From: Bacillota bacterium
GTDB lineage: Bacteria > Bacillota > Clostridia > Lachnospirales > Lachnospiraceae
Assembly (NCBI GenBank): GCA_023420935.1
Contig: JAEZUR010000070.1
Coordinates: 1 to 21,763, forward strand
Direction of reading: 5' to 3'
DNA: 21,763 nt
The translations under genes and the position numbers were made by a program. Below, one piece after another: positions 1 through 7,857 of this stretch. The notes under the pieces are model-generated. The model worked only from the letters and a program-made list of their open reading frames with translations. It searched no databases and was not told where the DNA came from. The stretch's first letter is position 1, and every line of letters begins with the position of its first letter.

Positions 1-1
1 A

Positions 2-1699
2 CCAGAGTATACGGCGTTGGCTTCCTACCTATATCGAAAATATGTTGATTTGTATCTGAAGCTAGGGAAAAGTGGATACCAGGAATATCTTCAAAAAAAT
101 AAAGAAGAATTTAATCAAGACATTAAAAACTTAATGGAACTTTATAACCGAGGTGGGTTTACCAAGGGTTACTATACTACCTATAATGGAAAACAGATGA
201 TGTCTTCCAAGAGACCAAATCACAGTGGCGTATTGGTGGGTAAGGTAGTTTCGATAAAAGGCAATCGAGCCAGTATACAATTGTGCGAAGAGATAAAAGG
301 TCAAGATATCTTAGAATTTAGAGATAAAAAAGGAGAGGCACAATACGAATATACAGTAAAAGACTTGGTGAAGAAAAATCAGACCTGTGAAACGAATTTT
401 AAACCAGGTAGTAAAATCCAAATAGGTGATATGGTATATCGCACCAAGAATAATGCACTTCTTGATCAGTTGTCAGAAGAATTTATAAATAAAGAAGATA
501 AGATTATGGTTAATGGTGATTTTGTTGCTTGTGTAGGTCAACCAATGAAATATACATTAATCAGTCAGGGTATAACAACCACTGTGCAAGGTGATGTAGT
601 AGAAAAGGCACAGAAACAACCAATGCAAGAAGATAAAATCAAAGAGCAGTTAAGTAAGACCAATACAACGTCGTTTAAAATGGATCAATTAGAAGTCCAT
701 ATGGAATCAGATATATTTATACCAGTTAGTAAATTGAATGAGCTTCGAAGAGAAGCGATTGAACAATTAACTGGTCAAATAGTGAAACAGTATCAACGAA
801 AGCTGCCAATTAAAAATGAAGAAACCAACGTGACTAAGATAGTATTATCTTCAGAACAAAATACAGGGATTAGTGTGTCGGTTGGCAACCTAAGTCAATT
901 AAGAGTGGCCATTACCATACCAGAAATTGATCAGATTTATCTAAGAACAGAGAGTGTAAACTTTAACCAAATGATGACAGCAGCCATAGAAGTGTTTGAT
1001 AGCAACAAGGCTTTTTATCTAGTTATGCCATATATTTTTCGAGAGAATACCTATCAAATGTTTGAACATGCTTTGATTGAGAAAGAATTAGATATAAATA
1101 GTAAATATATTTCGGGTTTTGTAATTAAAAACTTAGAAGAATATGAATTTGTCAAGAAATATTCAAATGAAAAGGAAGCAAGTAAAGAAATTATTTTGGA
1201 TTATAATCTTCATACAATCAATAAAGAAGCGAAAACATTTTGGAAGAACCAAGGAGTATATCACTTTACTGCTTCCATAGAATTGAATGATCAAGAACTA
1301 CGTGAACTTGGATGTCAGGATTCTGATCTTATTGTTTATGGGCATATACCGCTTATGACATCTACCCAGTGTGTTGTGAAAAATACCATTGGTTGTGTGA
1401 ATAAAGAAGGGATCTATACCTTACAGGATCGCTTAAAAAAGAAGTTTTATGTGGTAAATAATTGTAAATATTGCTATAATACCATATACAATGGTTCTGT
1501 ATTATCTTTGCTAAATAATAAAAGAGAAATTAATCAATTAAATCCGAAGCAAGTACGATTAGACTTTACACTTGAAACATCAGAAGAGATGTTAAAAATA
1601 GCGAAGACTTATATTGATGTTTTTCGTTATAATAAAGAAGCGGACAAAGAATTTATTAAAGATTATACCAAGGGACATTTTAAACGTGGAATAGAGTAG
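2..1699 (+). CDS. U32 family protein with DUF3656 (RlhA-like), 3' part only
   Basis: The reading frame is open from base 2 and the true start lies upstream, so this is the last 565 residues of a longer protein; a TTG at 17 is in frame but only internal. In order I see the tail of the first U32 barrel with the family-like IYNRGGF-type stretch (LYNRGGFTKGYY near residues 48-59), a beta-rich part, a DUF3656-like (collagenase) segment at about residues 150-260 ending in an LRREAIEQL helix, and a second U32-like part. The latter holds paired cysteines (TQC...IGC from base 1370, then CKYC) of the kind that bind an Fe-S cluster in related U32 proteins. The family includes RlhA, which hydroxylates C2501 of 23S rRNA in E. 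coli, and the tRNA hydroxylase TrhP; the old peptidase/collagenase label is doubtful. The first, signature-bearing domain is outside the window, so the substrate is not assigned. The SEDS gene follows after 8 bp, suggesting an operon. Confidence 0.85.
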   Translation, partial: PEYTALASYLYRKYVDLYLKLGKSGYQEYLQKNKEEFNQDIKNLMELYNRGGFTKGYYTTYNGKQMMSSKRPNHSGVLVGKVVSIKGNRASIQLCEEIKGQDILEFRDKKGEAQYEYTVKDLVKKNQTCETNFKPGSKIQIGDMVYRTKNNALLDQLSEEFINKEDKIMVNGDFVACVGQPMKYTLISQGITTTVQGDVVEKAQKQPMQEDKIKEQLSKTNTTSFKMDQLEVHMESDIFIPVSKLNELRREAIEQLTGQIVKQYQRKLPIKNEETNVTKIVLSSEQNTGISVSVGNLSQLRVAITIPEIDQIYLRTESVNFNQMMTAAIEVFDSNKAFYLVMPYIFRENTYQMFEHALIEKELDINSKYISGFVIKNLEEYEFVKKYSNEKEASKEIILDYNLHTINKEAKTFWKNQGVYHFTASIELNDQELRELGCQDSDLIVYGHIPLMTSTQCVVKNTIGCVNKEGIYTLQDRLKKKFYVVNNCKYCYNTIYNGSVLSLLNNKREINQLNPKQVRLDFTLETSEEMLKIAKTYIDVFRYNKEADKEFIKDYTKGHFKRGIE

Positions 1700-1707
1700 G
1701 TGAAAAT

Positions 1708-3087
1708 TTGGAGAATTTAGTAGTAGAATTATCAAAATATATTATTATCATACTGTTTGCCATATATACGATTTATAGTTTTACAGCATTCCGTGGCAGT
1801 AATAAAAATCGTAAAAACAGAATCTATCGTAAGCAGGTTACGATAATGATAATGATACATTTGATTTGTTATTTATTATTATATTTAAATACCCAAAATA
1901 TAAAAATACTGATTCTTTATGCAGCTGAATTAGCATTTATCATAATGGCTTTAACACTATATCAATTAGTATATAAAAAATTATCTAGATTAATCTTAAA
2001 TAACATGTTAATGCTTTTAGTTATCAGCTTTGTTATGCTCACTAGAATATCCTTTGATTCTGCCATCAGACAGTTTGGAATTGTATGTGCTTCTACTTTG
2101 CTATGTCTTGTAGTTCCAATATTAATTGATAAGTTTCGCTATTTCGATCGTATGGGTTGGATCTATGCTATCATCGGAATCATCTTCTTATTACTCGTAT
2201 TTGTTGTAGGGGAAGAGAAAAATGGTGCAAAGAACTGGATTGATATTGCAGGATTTGGTTTGCAACCATCGGAGTTTGTTAAAATTATATTTGTGTTTTT
2301 TGCAGCTGCACTTTTAGCGAAAACGACCAAGTTTATGGATGTAGTAAAAATAACAGCAGTAGCAGCAGTATATGTTTTGATTTTAGTGGTGGAGAAAGAC
2401 TTAGGAGCAGCGTTAATTTTCTTTGTTACGTACCTGGCAATCTTATATGTTGCTTCAACCAATCCATTATACATGATTTCTGGTTTAGTATCTGGTTCAC
2501 TCGCCGCATGTGTTGCATACAAATTATTCTACCATGTTAGAGTCCGTGTGGCAGCTTGGAAGAATCCTTGGAGTGACATTAATGATAAGGGATATCAGAT
2601 CGCAAGATCTTTGTTTGCCATCGGTACAGGCGGTTGGTTTGGTATGGGTTTGGGTAAGGGACTCCCTACGAGTATTCCAGTGGTTGAGAGTGATTTTATT
2701 TTTTCAGCCATATCCGAGGAACTAGGTGGTATCTTTGCTACGTGTATTATTCTTGTCTACATTAGTTGTTTTATTATGTTTATTAATATCTCTATGAAAA
2801 TGAAAAGACAGTTTTATAAATTAGTAGCATTAGGACTTAGTATCATTTATATTTTTCAGGTGTTTTTATCGATTGGAGGGGTAACAAAGTTTATACCTTC
2901 CACAGGAGTTACCTTACCATTAATTAGCTATGGAGGAAGTTCTGTACTTAGTATTATATTACTTTTTAGTATTATTCAAGGATTATATGTTTTAAATCAA
3001 GATGAGGATGAGAATATTGAAAAAGGAAAAAGAAAAAAATCAGTTCAACAACCAAGACAAGATGGAGAACAATATCAAGAAGGATAA
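1708..3087 (+). CDS. SEDS-family peptidoglycan glycosyltransferase (RodA/FtsW/SpoVE type)
   Basis: This is a 459-residue polytopic membrane protein that should polymerise lipid II into glycan strands together with a class B PBP. SEDS hallmarks are present: GAKNWID and LQPSE after the sixth hydrophobic stretch, a large extracellular loop with WKNPWSD, then ESDFIFSAISEELGG, whose Asp329 lines up with the essential Asp of RodA/FtsW (the TDFIF motif), and LPLISYGGSS near the end. Three hydrophobic segments (about residues 6-25, 45-62 and 67-90) precede the segment I match to the usual SEDS TM1, so the protein probably has more than the usual ten helices, as in longer actinobacterial-style RodA proteins. 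The start is TTG at 1708, preceded by TAGGTGA. The 3' end overlaps the downstream PBP gene, indicating translational coupling. RodA, FtsW and SpoVE cannot be separated from sequence alone; the neighbouring PbpA-like gene favours a dedicated SEDS-PBP pair. Confidence 0.93.
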   Translation: MENLVVELSKYIIIILFAIYTIYSFTAFRGSNKNRKNRIYRKQVTIMIMIHLICYLLLYLNTQNIKILILYAAELAFIIMALTLYQLVYKKLSRLILNNMLMLLVISFVMLTRISFDSAIRQFGIVCASTLLCLVVPILIDKFRYFDRMGWIYAIIGIIFLLLVFVVGEEKNGAKNWIDIAGFGLQPSEFVKIIFVFFAAALLAKTTKFMDVVKITAVAAVYVLILVVEKDLGAALIFFVTYLAILYVASTNPLYMISGLVSGSLAACVAYKLFYHVRVRVAAWKNPWSDINDKGYQIARSLFAIGTGGWFGMGLGKGLPTSIPVVESDFIFSAISEELGGIFATCIILVYISCFIMFINISMKMKRQFYKLVALGLSIIYIFQVFLSIGGVTKFIPSTGVTLPLISYGGSSVLSIILLFSIIQGLYVLNQDEDENIEKGKRKKSVQQPRQDGEQYQEG

Positions 3088-4495
3088 ACCAAAGAATAAA
3101 GGCAATAGCCAAGTGTTAATCATGACATACATTTTTGTTGGCTTATTTGTGCTTTTAATTGGTAATTATGCGTATTTTTTGATTGTAGATAGTAATACTG
3201 TAATAAATAATCCTTACAATGCACGTCAGGATCTATTGGCAGAACGAATTGTGAGAGGGAAAATCATGGCAAGTAATGGAGAAGTACTTGCAGAAACAAA
3301 AACAGATAAAAATGGTCAGGAGACCAGATACTATCCTTACAAAAGTTTATTTTGCCATGTGGTAGGTAGATTTTCGAAAGGAAAAACTGGAATAGAATCT
3401 TCAGAAAGCTTTACTATGTTGGCTTCCAATGGGAACCCTTTCGGTAACTTAATCAATGAATTATCCGGTGTAAAAAATGTTGGTGATAATGTGATTACAA
3501 CATTGGATGTAGATCTTCAACAAGTAGCATCGGATGCATTAGGGAAGAGGAAAGGTGCTATAGTAGTATTAGAACCAAGTACAGGAAAAATACTGGCCAT
3601 GGTTTCGAAACCAACCTACAATCCCAATAAAATAATAAGTAATTGGGATGATCTTGTAGAAGATTCGGATAACAATTCGGCTTTGATTAACCGAGCTACA
3701 CAAGGATTATACCCTCCAGGATCAACCTTTAAGATATTAACCGCTCTAGAGTATATTAGAGAGAATCCAAATTATAAGAAATATGATTATAATTGTGATG
3801 GAAGTGATACATTTCAAGGGGTTAAGATCAAGTGTTACAATAACAAAAAGCATGGGGAAGAGACTTTAAAAAAATCATTTGCAAAGTCTTGTAATGTTTC
3901 GTTTGCTAATATTGGAATGAAATTAGACATAAAATCCTTTCGACAACTATGTGAAACATTTTTATTTAATAAAAAGTTACCAACGGACTTAATTTATAAT
4001 CAAAGTAGCTTTGAATTGACGGCTAATTCCAACCGTTCTGAAATACCACAGACTGCTATCGGTCAAGGGAACACACAAATATCACCATTCCATAATGCAT
4101 TAATTACTGCTGTGATAGCTAATGGTGGAACGTTAATGAATCCGTATGTTGTGGATCGAGTTGAAACAACAGATGGAAATATTGTTAAGAAACATATGCC
4201 AACCACGTATGGAACCATACTATCTTCAGAGGAAGCCAAAATCATAAAGTCATTTATGAAAGAAGTGGTAGAAGATGGTTCAGCAACTGCTCTAAAGGGA
4301 TTAAGTTATAGCGTAGCAGGAAAAACTGGATCCGCTGAGTTTGATTCTAACAATAATTCTCATGCTTGGTTTGTGGGATTTGCGCCAGTGAGCCAACCTA
4401 AAATTGTTGTAAGTATAATAGTAGAAGGCGCTGGAACAGGAAGTGAATATGCCGTTCCTATCGCTAAAAAGATATTTGATGCGTATTTAAAGTAG
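3002..4495 (+). CDS. Class B penicillin-binding protein (PbpA-like transpeptidase)
   Basis: This D,D-transpeptidase should cross-link peptidoglycan outside the membrane, partnered with the SEDS polymerase just upstream. Counting from 3002 (497 residues), there is a lysine-rich cytoplasmic tail, one membrane anchor at about 38-62, a short N-terminal domain with RGKIMASNGEVLAET (the PBP-dimer-like motif), and a transpeptidase domain. The catalytic motifs are intact: Ser241 in STFK, Ser296-Cys-Asn, and Lys441-Thr-Gly. The compact N-terminal domain resembles PbpA/PBPH-type proteins rather than large PBP2 or FtsI. The start is uncertain: the frame has ATG at 3002 and 3008, TTG at 3017 (with GAGG about 10 nt before it) and ATG at 3062. 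No strong ribosome binding site singles one out, and all overlap the SEDS gene, so coupling may matter more. All choices keep the anchor and catalytic domain. Confidence 0.92.
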   Translation: MRMRILKKEKEKNQFNNQDKMENNIKKDKPKNKGNSQVLIMTYIFVGLFVLLIGNYAYFLIVDSNTVINNPYNARQDLLAERIVRGKIMASNGEVLAETKTDKNGQETRYYPYKSLFCHVVGRFSKGKTGIESSESFTMLASNGNPFGNLINELSGVKNVGDNVITTLDVDLQQVASDALGKRKGAIVVLEPSTGKILAMVSKPTYNPNKIISNWDDLVEDSDNNSALINRATQGLYPPGSTFKILTALEYIRENPNYKKYDYNCDGSDTFQGVKIKCYNNKKHGEETLKKSFAKSCNVSFANIGMKLDIKSFRQLCETFLFNKKLPTDLIYNQSSFELTANSNRSEIPQTAIGQGNTQISPFHNALITAVIANGGTLMNPYVVDRVETTDGNIVKKHMPTTYGTILSSEEAKIIKSFMKEVVEDGSATALKGLSYSVAGKTGSAEFDSNNNSHAWFVGFAPVSQPKIVVSIIVEGAGTGSEYAVPIAKKIFDAYLK

Positions 4496-4537
4496 CATTT
4501 ATTACTTAAATTTAGCTTAAATTAGCGAAAGTTTTTA

Positions 4538-4566
4538 TTGAAATACACTATAAAAAGATGTATACT
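4538..4566 (+). promoter_or_regulatory. Sigma-A-type promoter of the Nudix gene
   Basis: TTGAAA at 4538-4543 and TATACT at 4561-4566 are separated by 17 bp, each hexamer matching consensus at five of six positions. The predicted transcript start is near 4573. This lies downstream of the in-frame ATG at 4558 and so argues for the ATG at 4612 as the real start. Confidence 0.6.
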
Positions 4567-4611
4567 AGGGAACAGGATAAGAAAGCACACCAAGGAACAG
4601 GGGGAATTGCG

Positions 4612-5064
4612 ATGATAGAGGCAACGAGCTGTGGCGGTGTGGTTATTTTCAGAGGAAAGATTTTATTATTGTATAAAAATTATAAGAATAAGTATGAGGG
4701 ATGGGTCTTGCCTAAAGGTACGGTGGAAGAAGGCGAAGAGTTTAAAGAGACTGCTGTACGAGAAGTAAAGGAAGAGACTGGAGTAGTAACTTCAATTATT
4801 AAGTATGTTGGCAAGAGTCAATATACGTTTAATACACCCGCGGATACAGTAATAAAAGATGTTCACTGGTATTTAATGATGGCTGATAGTTATTATAGCA
4901 AACCACAACGTGAAGAGTATTTTATGGACTCAGGTTATTATAAGTTTCATGAAGCATATCACTTGCTTAAGTTTTCAAATGAAAAACAGATTTTAGAGAA
5001 AGCATACAATGAATATGTGGATTTAAAGAAAAGTAATCTTTGGGGAAATAAGAAATATTTTTAG
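4612..5064 (+). CDS. Nudix (MutT-type) hydrolase
   Basis: A 150-residue Nudix pyrophosphohydrolase, cytoplasmic, acting on a nucleoside diphosphate linked to another group. The box is a perfect match to GX5EX7REUXEEXGU at residues 36-58 (G36, E42, REVKEETGV from R50). The N-terminus CGGVVIF and the run WVLPKG before the box recall Ap4A-hydrolase or house-cleaning Nudix enzymes, but the substrate cannot be read from sequence. I chose ATG 4612 over the in-frame ATG at 4558: GGGGG at 4600-4604 stands 7 nt before it, family members begin shortly before the GGV strand, and a promoter -10 box lies between the two ATGs. The gene looks monocistronic, with its own promoter upstream and a terminator 5 bp after the stop. 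Confidence 0.9.
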   Translation: MIEATSCGGVVIFRGKILLLYKNYKNKYEGWVLPKGTVEEGEEFKETAVREVKEETGVVTSIIKYVGKSQYTFNTPADTVIKDVHWYLMMADSYYSKPQREEYFMDSGYYKFHEAYHLLKFSNEKQILEKAYNEYVDLKKSNLWGNKKYF

Positions 5065-5069
5065 GAGGA

Positions 5070-5093
5070 AAGCAGGCGAATGCCTGCTTTTTT
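5070..5093 (+). terminator. Rho-independent terminator of the Nudix gene
   Basis: A perfect 8-bp stem (AAGCAGGC/GCCTGCTT) with a GAAT loop runs directly into a T tract, starting five bases after the stop codon. Confidence 0.9.
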
Positions 5094-5176
5094 CGTGTTC
5101 ATAAATAGAGTCTAACAAATTATCACTTCATAGTATGCGAAGGTGAAGATTGAAGAGGTTAATTTATATAAATATC

Positions 5177-5205
5177 GTGATATTTTTTTAAAAGTCTGAT
5201 AAAAT
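5177..5205 (+). promoter_or_regulatory. Putative promoter of the PPK2-type gene
   Basis: GTGATA at 5177-5182 and TAAAAT at 5200-5205 are 17 bp apart, at four and five matches to consensus. This places the transcript start near 5212, giving a 40-nt leader. An imperfect inverted repeat (TCACTTC at 5123-5129, GAAGGTGA at 5139-5146) lies upstream; its role is unknown. Confidence 0.4.
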
Positions 5206-5252
5206 AACAGTATGAAACAAGTTATCAATTATCTACAAAAGGAGATGTGCCT

Positions 5253-6779
5253 ATGTTAGAAAAGATTGATTTAGGAAAAGAACTTTCGAAAAAAGAATAT
5301 AATGTAATGAAGGAAGATTTGGAAGTAAAATTTGCAAAATTGCAACGTGATTGTAGAAGATTAGAGATTCCTATTACTATTATTTTTGAAGGCTGGGGTG
5401 CTTCGGGTAAAGGAACTCTAATTAATCACTTAATAAGTTCTCTTGATCCAAGAGGATTCAAGGTTTTCTCAACACAGGCACCATCTGATGAAGAAAAAAT
5501 GCATCCGTTTTTATGGCGTTTTTGGACAAAGATTCCTGCAAAAGGTAGAATACATTTATTTGACCGAAGTTGGTATCGCCGTGTTATGGGTGAACGGATC
5601 GATAAAATTACAACCGAGAATCAGATGCAGTATGCTTATAATGAGATTGTAAATTTTGAGAAACAGTTAACCGATGATGGTATGATCCTAATTAAATTTT
5701 TCTTGCATATTTCGAAAGAAGAACAAACCAAACGTTTTAAGAAATTAGAGAAATCAAAAGAGACGGCTTGGCGTGTTACGAAGGCAGATTGGAAACACAA
5801 TGAGCAATATGAGAGTTACTTAAGTATAATGGATGAAGCGCTTATTAAAACGGATACTGATTACGCTCCATGGACTATCGTGGAAGCAACAGATCGTGAA
5901 TTTGCTATTATCAAAATGTTGTCTACAACTGTAGAGGAATTAACATCAGCCGTGAATCAAGTTGAAAAGATGAAGTTATTGAACGAGAAGGAATCAAATC
6001 ATAACTTGGAATTAGATGAATCCCGTATGCTTAATCAGTTTAAGAATGGAGTCCTAAATGGAATAAATTTAAGTCTTACGCTTGAAAAGGAAGAATACAA
6101 AGAGAAGCTTAGAAAGTTACAGGAAAGAATTTCAGTTCTTCATAATGAAATGTATCGTAATCGTATTCCAGTTATTCTTGCATTTGAAGGTTGGGACGCA
6201 GCTGGAAAAGGTGGAGCAATCAAACGCATAACAGAACAAATAGATCCACGAGGTTATGAGGTAATTCCTGTAGCAGCGCCGAATGATATTGAACGTGCTC
6301 ATCATTATTTATGGAGATTTTGGAAAAACATACCCAAAGCTGGTCATCTTGCTATCTTTGATCGAACTTGGTATGGAAGAGTGATGGTTGAGCGAATCGA
6401 AGGTTTTTGCAAAGAAGAAGAATGGAAGAGAGCATTTAATGAGATTAACCAGATGGAAGAACATTTAGCCAATGCGGATTATATCATACTTAAATTTTGG
6501 TTGCATATCGACAAAGATGAGCAGGAGAAGCGCTTTAAGGAACGTCAGGAAAATCCAGAAAAACAATGGAAGATAACAGAGGAAGATTGGAGAAATAGAG
6601 AAAAATGGTCTTCATATGAGGAAGCGGTAGATGAGATGATAGTTAGAACCTCAACTCACAATGCACCATGGATCATTGTGGAAGCCAATTCAAAATATTA
6701 TGCTCGTATTAAAGTTTTAGAGACGGTAGTTAATGCACTAGAGCAACGATTGAAAGAAACAAAGAAGAAGGATAAATAA
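5253..6779 (+). CDS. Two-domain PPK2-family polyphosphate:AMP/nucleotide phosphotransferase
   Basis: This 508-residue cytoplasmic enzyme is a tandem of two PPK2 kinase domains, the layout of polyphosphate:AMP phosphotransferase (Pap), which uses polyphosphate to phosphorylate AMP to ADP. Domain 1 has a Walker A-like GWGASGKG at 47-54 and FDRSWYRRVMGERI; domain 2 has GWDAAGKG at 313-320 and FDRTWYGRVMVERI. The conserved Walker A aspartate (Asp315 in domain 2) is Gly49 in domain 1, so the C-terminal domain is likely the main catalytic one, as reported for characterised two-domain PAPs. The start is ATG 5253 with GGAG at 5241-5244; a GTG two codons earlier is less well placed. The gene is flanked by a putative promoter and a strong terminator, so probably monocistronic. 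Nucleotide preference (AMP or others) is inferred from architecture only. Confidence 0.9.
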   Translation: MLEKIDLGKELSKKEYNVMKEDLEVKFAKLQRDCRRLEIPITIIFEGWGASGKGTLINHLISSLDPRGFKVFSTQAPSDEEKMHPFLWRFWTKIPAKGRIHLFDRSWYRRVMGERIDKITTENQMQYAYNEIVNFEKQLTDDGMILIKFFLHISKEEQTKRFKKLEKSKETAWRVTKADWKHNEQYESYLSIMDEALIKTDTDYAPWTIVEATDREFAIIKMLSTTVEELTSAVNQVEKMKLLNEKESNHNLELDESRMLNQFKNGVLNGINLSLTLEKEEYKEKLRKLQERISVLHNEMYRNRIPVILAFEGWDAAGKGGAIKRITEQIDPRGYEVIPVAAPNDIERAHHYLWRFWKNIPKAGHLAIFDRTWYGRVMVERIEGFCKEEEWKRAFNEINQMEEHLANADYIILKFWLHIDKDEQEKRFKERQENPEKQWKITEEDWRNREKWSSYEEAVDEMIVRTSTHNAPWIIVEANSKYYARIKVLETVVNALEQRLKETKKKDK

Positions 6780-6783
6780 TACA

Positions 6784-6831
6784 AAAATCCGCTTACCTAA
6801 TTAGAATGTTAATCATAGGTAAGCGGATTTT
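6784..6831. terminator. Bidirectional Rho-independent terminator
   Basis: A perfect 16-bp inverted repeat, 6784-6799 against 6816-6831, with a 16-nt spacer. The arms start with AAAA and end with TTTT, so each strand carries a T tract after a GC-richer core (TCCGCTTACC). It sits between convergent genes and can stop both the PPK2 and the cyclophilin transcripts. Confidence 0.88.
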
Positions 6832-6885
6832 ACAATTCATTACAATAGAAAGTTCGTGGAGCGTGCTTTCTAACGTTTGTTTGAA

Positions 6886-7410
6886 TTATAAAGTCTCTGG
6901 TTCTTCGTAAGTTTCTCCGAATAATTCAACAGTCACTTGTTTGATTTTTTGATCGTAGGTTGGTCTGTCGGAATAATCAGTTTGCGTATCAGCAATCTCA
7001 TTCACAACATCCATTCCTTCCACTACTTTACCAAAAGCGGCATAGGAACCATCAAGATGTGGAGAATCTTTGTGCATAATGAAAAATTGTGATCCGGCAG
7101 AATTAGGCATCTGGGAACGAGCCATTGAGATAACGCCAGCAGAGTGACGAAGATCATTTTCGAATCCATTTAATTTGAATTCGCCCTTGATAGAATAACC
7201 AGGACCACCCATACCGGTACCTTCTGGATCACCACCCTGTATCATGAATCCTTTGATTACGCGGTGGAAAATTAATCCATCGTAATATTTCTTCTGAACT
7301 AATGAGATAAAGTTTTTAACTGTATTCGGTGCTATTTCAGGATAAAGCTCCACTTTAATAATGCCACCGGTTTCCATTTCAAATGTAATAATTGGATTTG
7401 TTGCTGCCAT
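6886..7410 (-). CDS. Cyclophilin-type peptidyl-prolyl cis-trans isomerase
   Basis: A 174-residue single-domain cyclophilin that should catalyse cis-trans isomerisation of X-Pro bonds. There is no signal peptide or lipobox, so it is cytoplasmic. Active-site residues are visible: Arg50, Phe55 and Gln58 in FHRVIKGFMIQGGD, then NSAGSQFFI and HLDGSYAAFGKV. Size and loop layout match bacterial PpiB. The frame stays open upstream to about 7596, but ATG at 7410 has AGGAAG roughly 8 nt before it and begins exactly where the domain begins; the upstream extension has no family similarity and contains the promoter. It is transcribed against its neighbours, with a promoter at 7480-7508 and a shared terminator at 6784-6831. 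Confidence 0.95.
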   Translation of the reverse strand: MAATNPIITFEMETGGIIKVELYPEIAPNTVKNFISLVQKKYYDGLIFHRVIKGFMIQGGDPEGTGMGGPGYSIKGEFKLNGFENDLRHSAGVISMARSQMPNSAGSQFFIMHKDSPHLDGSYAAFGKVVEGMDVVNEIADTQTDYSDRPTYDQKIKQVTVELFGETYEEPETL

Positions 7411-7479
7411 GTTTTTTCTTCCTTTCCTATTGAGAATAGAACGTATAAATATGAGATATCTTCTATAGATACAGCTAAT

Positions 7480-7508
7480 ATCATAATGGATTGCTGGGAA
7501 AATGTAAA
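7480..7508 (-). promoter_or_regulatory. Promoter of the cyclophilin gene
   Basis: On the minus strand TTTACA (7508-7503) and TATGAT (7485-7480) are exactly 17 bp apart, each five of six to consensus. The predicted start near 7473 gives a leader of about 63 nt before ATG 7410. Confidence 0.6.
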
Positions 7509-7567
7509 TAAGAGAAGTAAAAATACTTAAATTTATATGAATCAGGCTACCATACTTAGGATAAGTG

Positions 7568-7576
7568 TGATATAAT
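7568..7576 (+). promoter_or_regulatory. Orphan extended -10 element
   Basis: TGATATAAT, a perfect extended -10, faces the + strand in the AT-rich gap between two minus-strand features. The -35 region (TACCAT at 7548) is poor. No gene follows in this orientation before 7858. It may be chance in AT-rich DNA, a start for a short RNA, or an upstream start for the polA operon, with antisense transcription through the tRNA. Confidence 0.25.
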
Positions 7577-7650
7577 GTCTTATGGTTTTTAAACATGTTA
7601 GATATTACTTTTGAAATATTATTTTTAAAATTTTGACTAACCTTTGTAAC

Positions 7651-7686
7651 AAAAAAGCCTTGTAAACTTAATGTTTACAAGGCTTT
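7651..7686 (-). terminator. Rho-independent terminator of tRNA-Leu
   Basis: A perfect 14-bp stem (7654-7667 with 7673-7686) and a 5-nt loop. Read on the minus strand the stem is followed by six T residues, immediately downstream of the tRNA 3' end. On the + strand the tract is only three T, so it acts mainly in the minus direction. Confidence 0.9.
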
Positions 7687-7690
7687 ATGA

Positions 7691-7773
7691 TGCGGATGGC
7701 GGGACTTGAACCCGCACGAAGTCACCCCCGTCAGATTTTGAGTCTGATGCGTCTGCCATTCCGCCACATCCGC
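7691..7773 (-). tRNA. tRNA-Leu(CAA)
   Basis: An 83-nt class II tRNA on the minus strand. The acceptor stem is GCGGATG paired with CATCCGC, followed by discriminator A at 7691. The anticodon loop CTCAAAA (7742-7736) gives anticodon CAA, which reads the Leu codon UUG. A long variable arm (CGGGGGTGACTTCGTG region) is typical of leucine tRNAs. The T arm is GCGGG/CCCGC around TTCAAGT. CCA is not encoded: the next bases are TCA. It stands alone, with its own promoter and terminator. Confidence 0.97.
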
Positions 7774-7794
7774 AAGTGAATGTCAGCGAAGATT

Positions 7795-7823
7795 ATTCTA
7801 TCACAATTGTTTTGAGATTGCAA
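7795..7823 (-). promoter_or_regulatory. Promoter of tRNA-Leu
   Basis: On the minus strand TTGCAA (7823-7818) and TAGAAT (7800-7795) are 17 bp apart. The predicted start near 7788 is about 15 nt upstream of the tRNA 5' end at 7773. It diverges from the zinc-finger/polA operon and shares the 7774-7857 gap with it. Confidence 0.5.
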
Positions 7824-7857
7824 TAGTTAAAATCAATTTGTTTAGAGGAGGAAGAAC

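Noticed and set aside
2163..2522. Minus-strand open frame of 119 codons within the SEDS gene
   Set aside because: It lies wholly inside a secure membrane-protein gene, has no ribosome binding site or family likeness, and its composition mirrors the opposite strand.
4496..4537. Terminator after the PBP gene
   Set aside because: Only an AT-rich imperfect direct repeat (TTAAATTTAGC, TTAAATTAGC) is present; no stable hairpin with a T tract.
4558..4611. Longer Nudix form starting at ATG 4558
   Set aside because: No ribosome binding site of note, and a TTGAAA-N17-TATACT promoter has its -10 box inside this stretch; ATG 4612 has GGGGG 7 nt upstream.
7411..7596. N-terminal extension of the cyclophilin to about 236 residues
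   Set aside because: The extension has no domain or signal-peptide logic, contains the predicted promoter, and the ATG at 7410 has a good ribosome binding site at the domain boundary.
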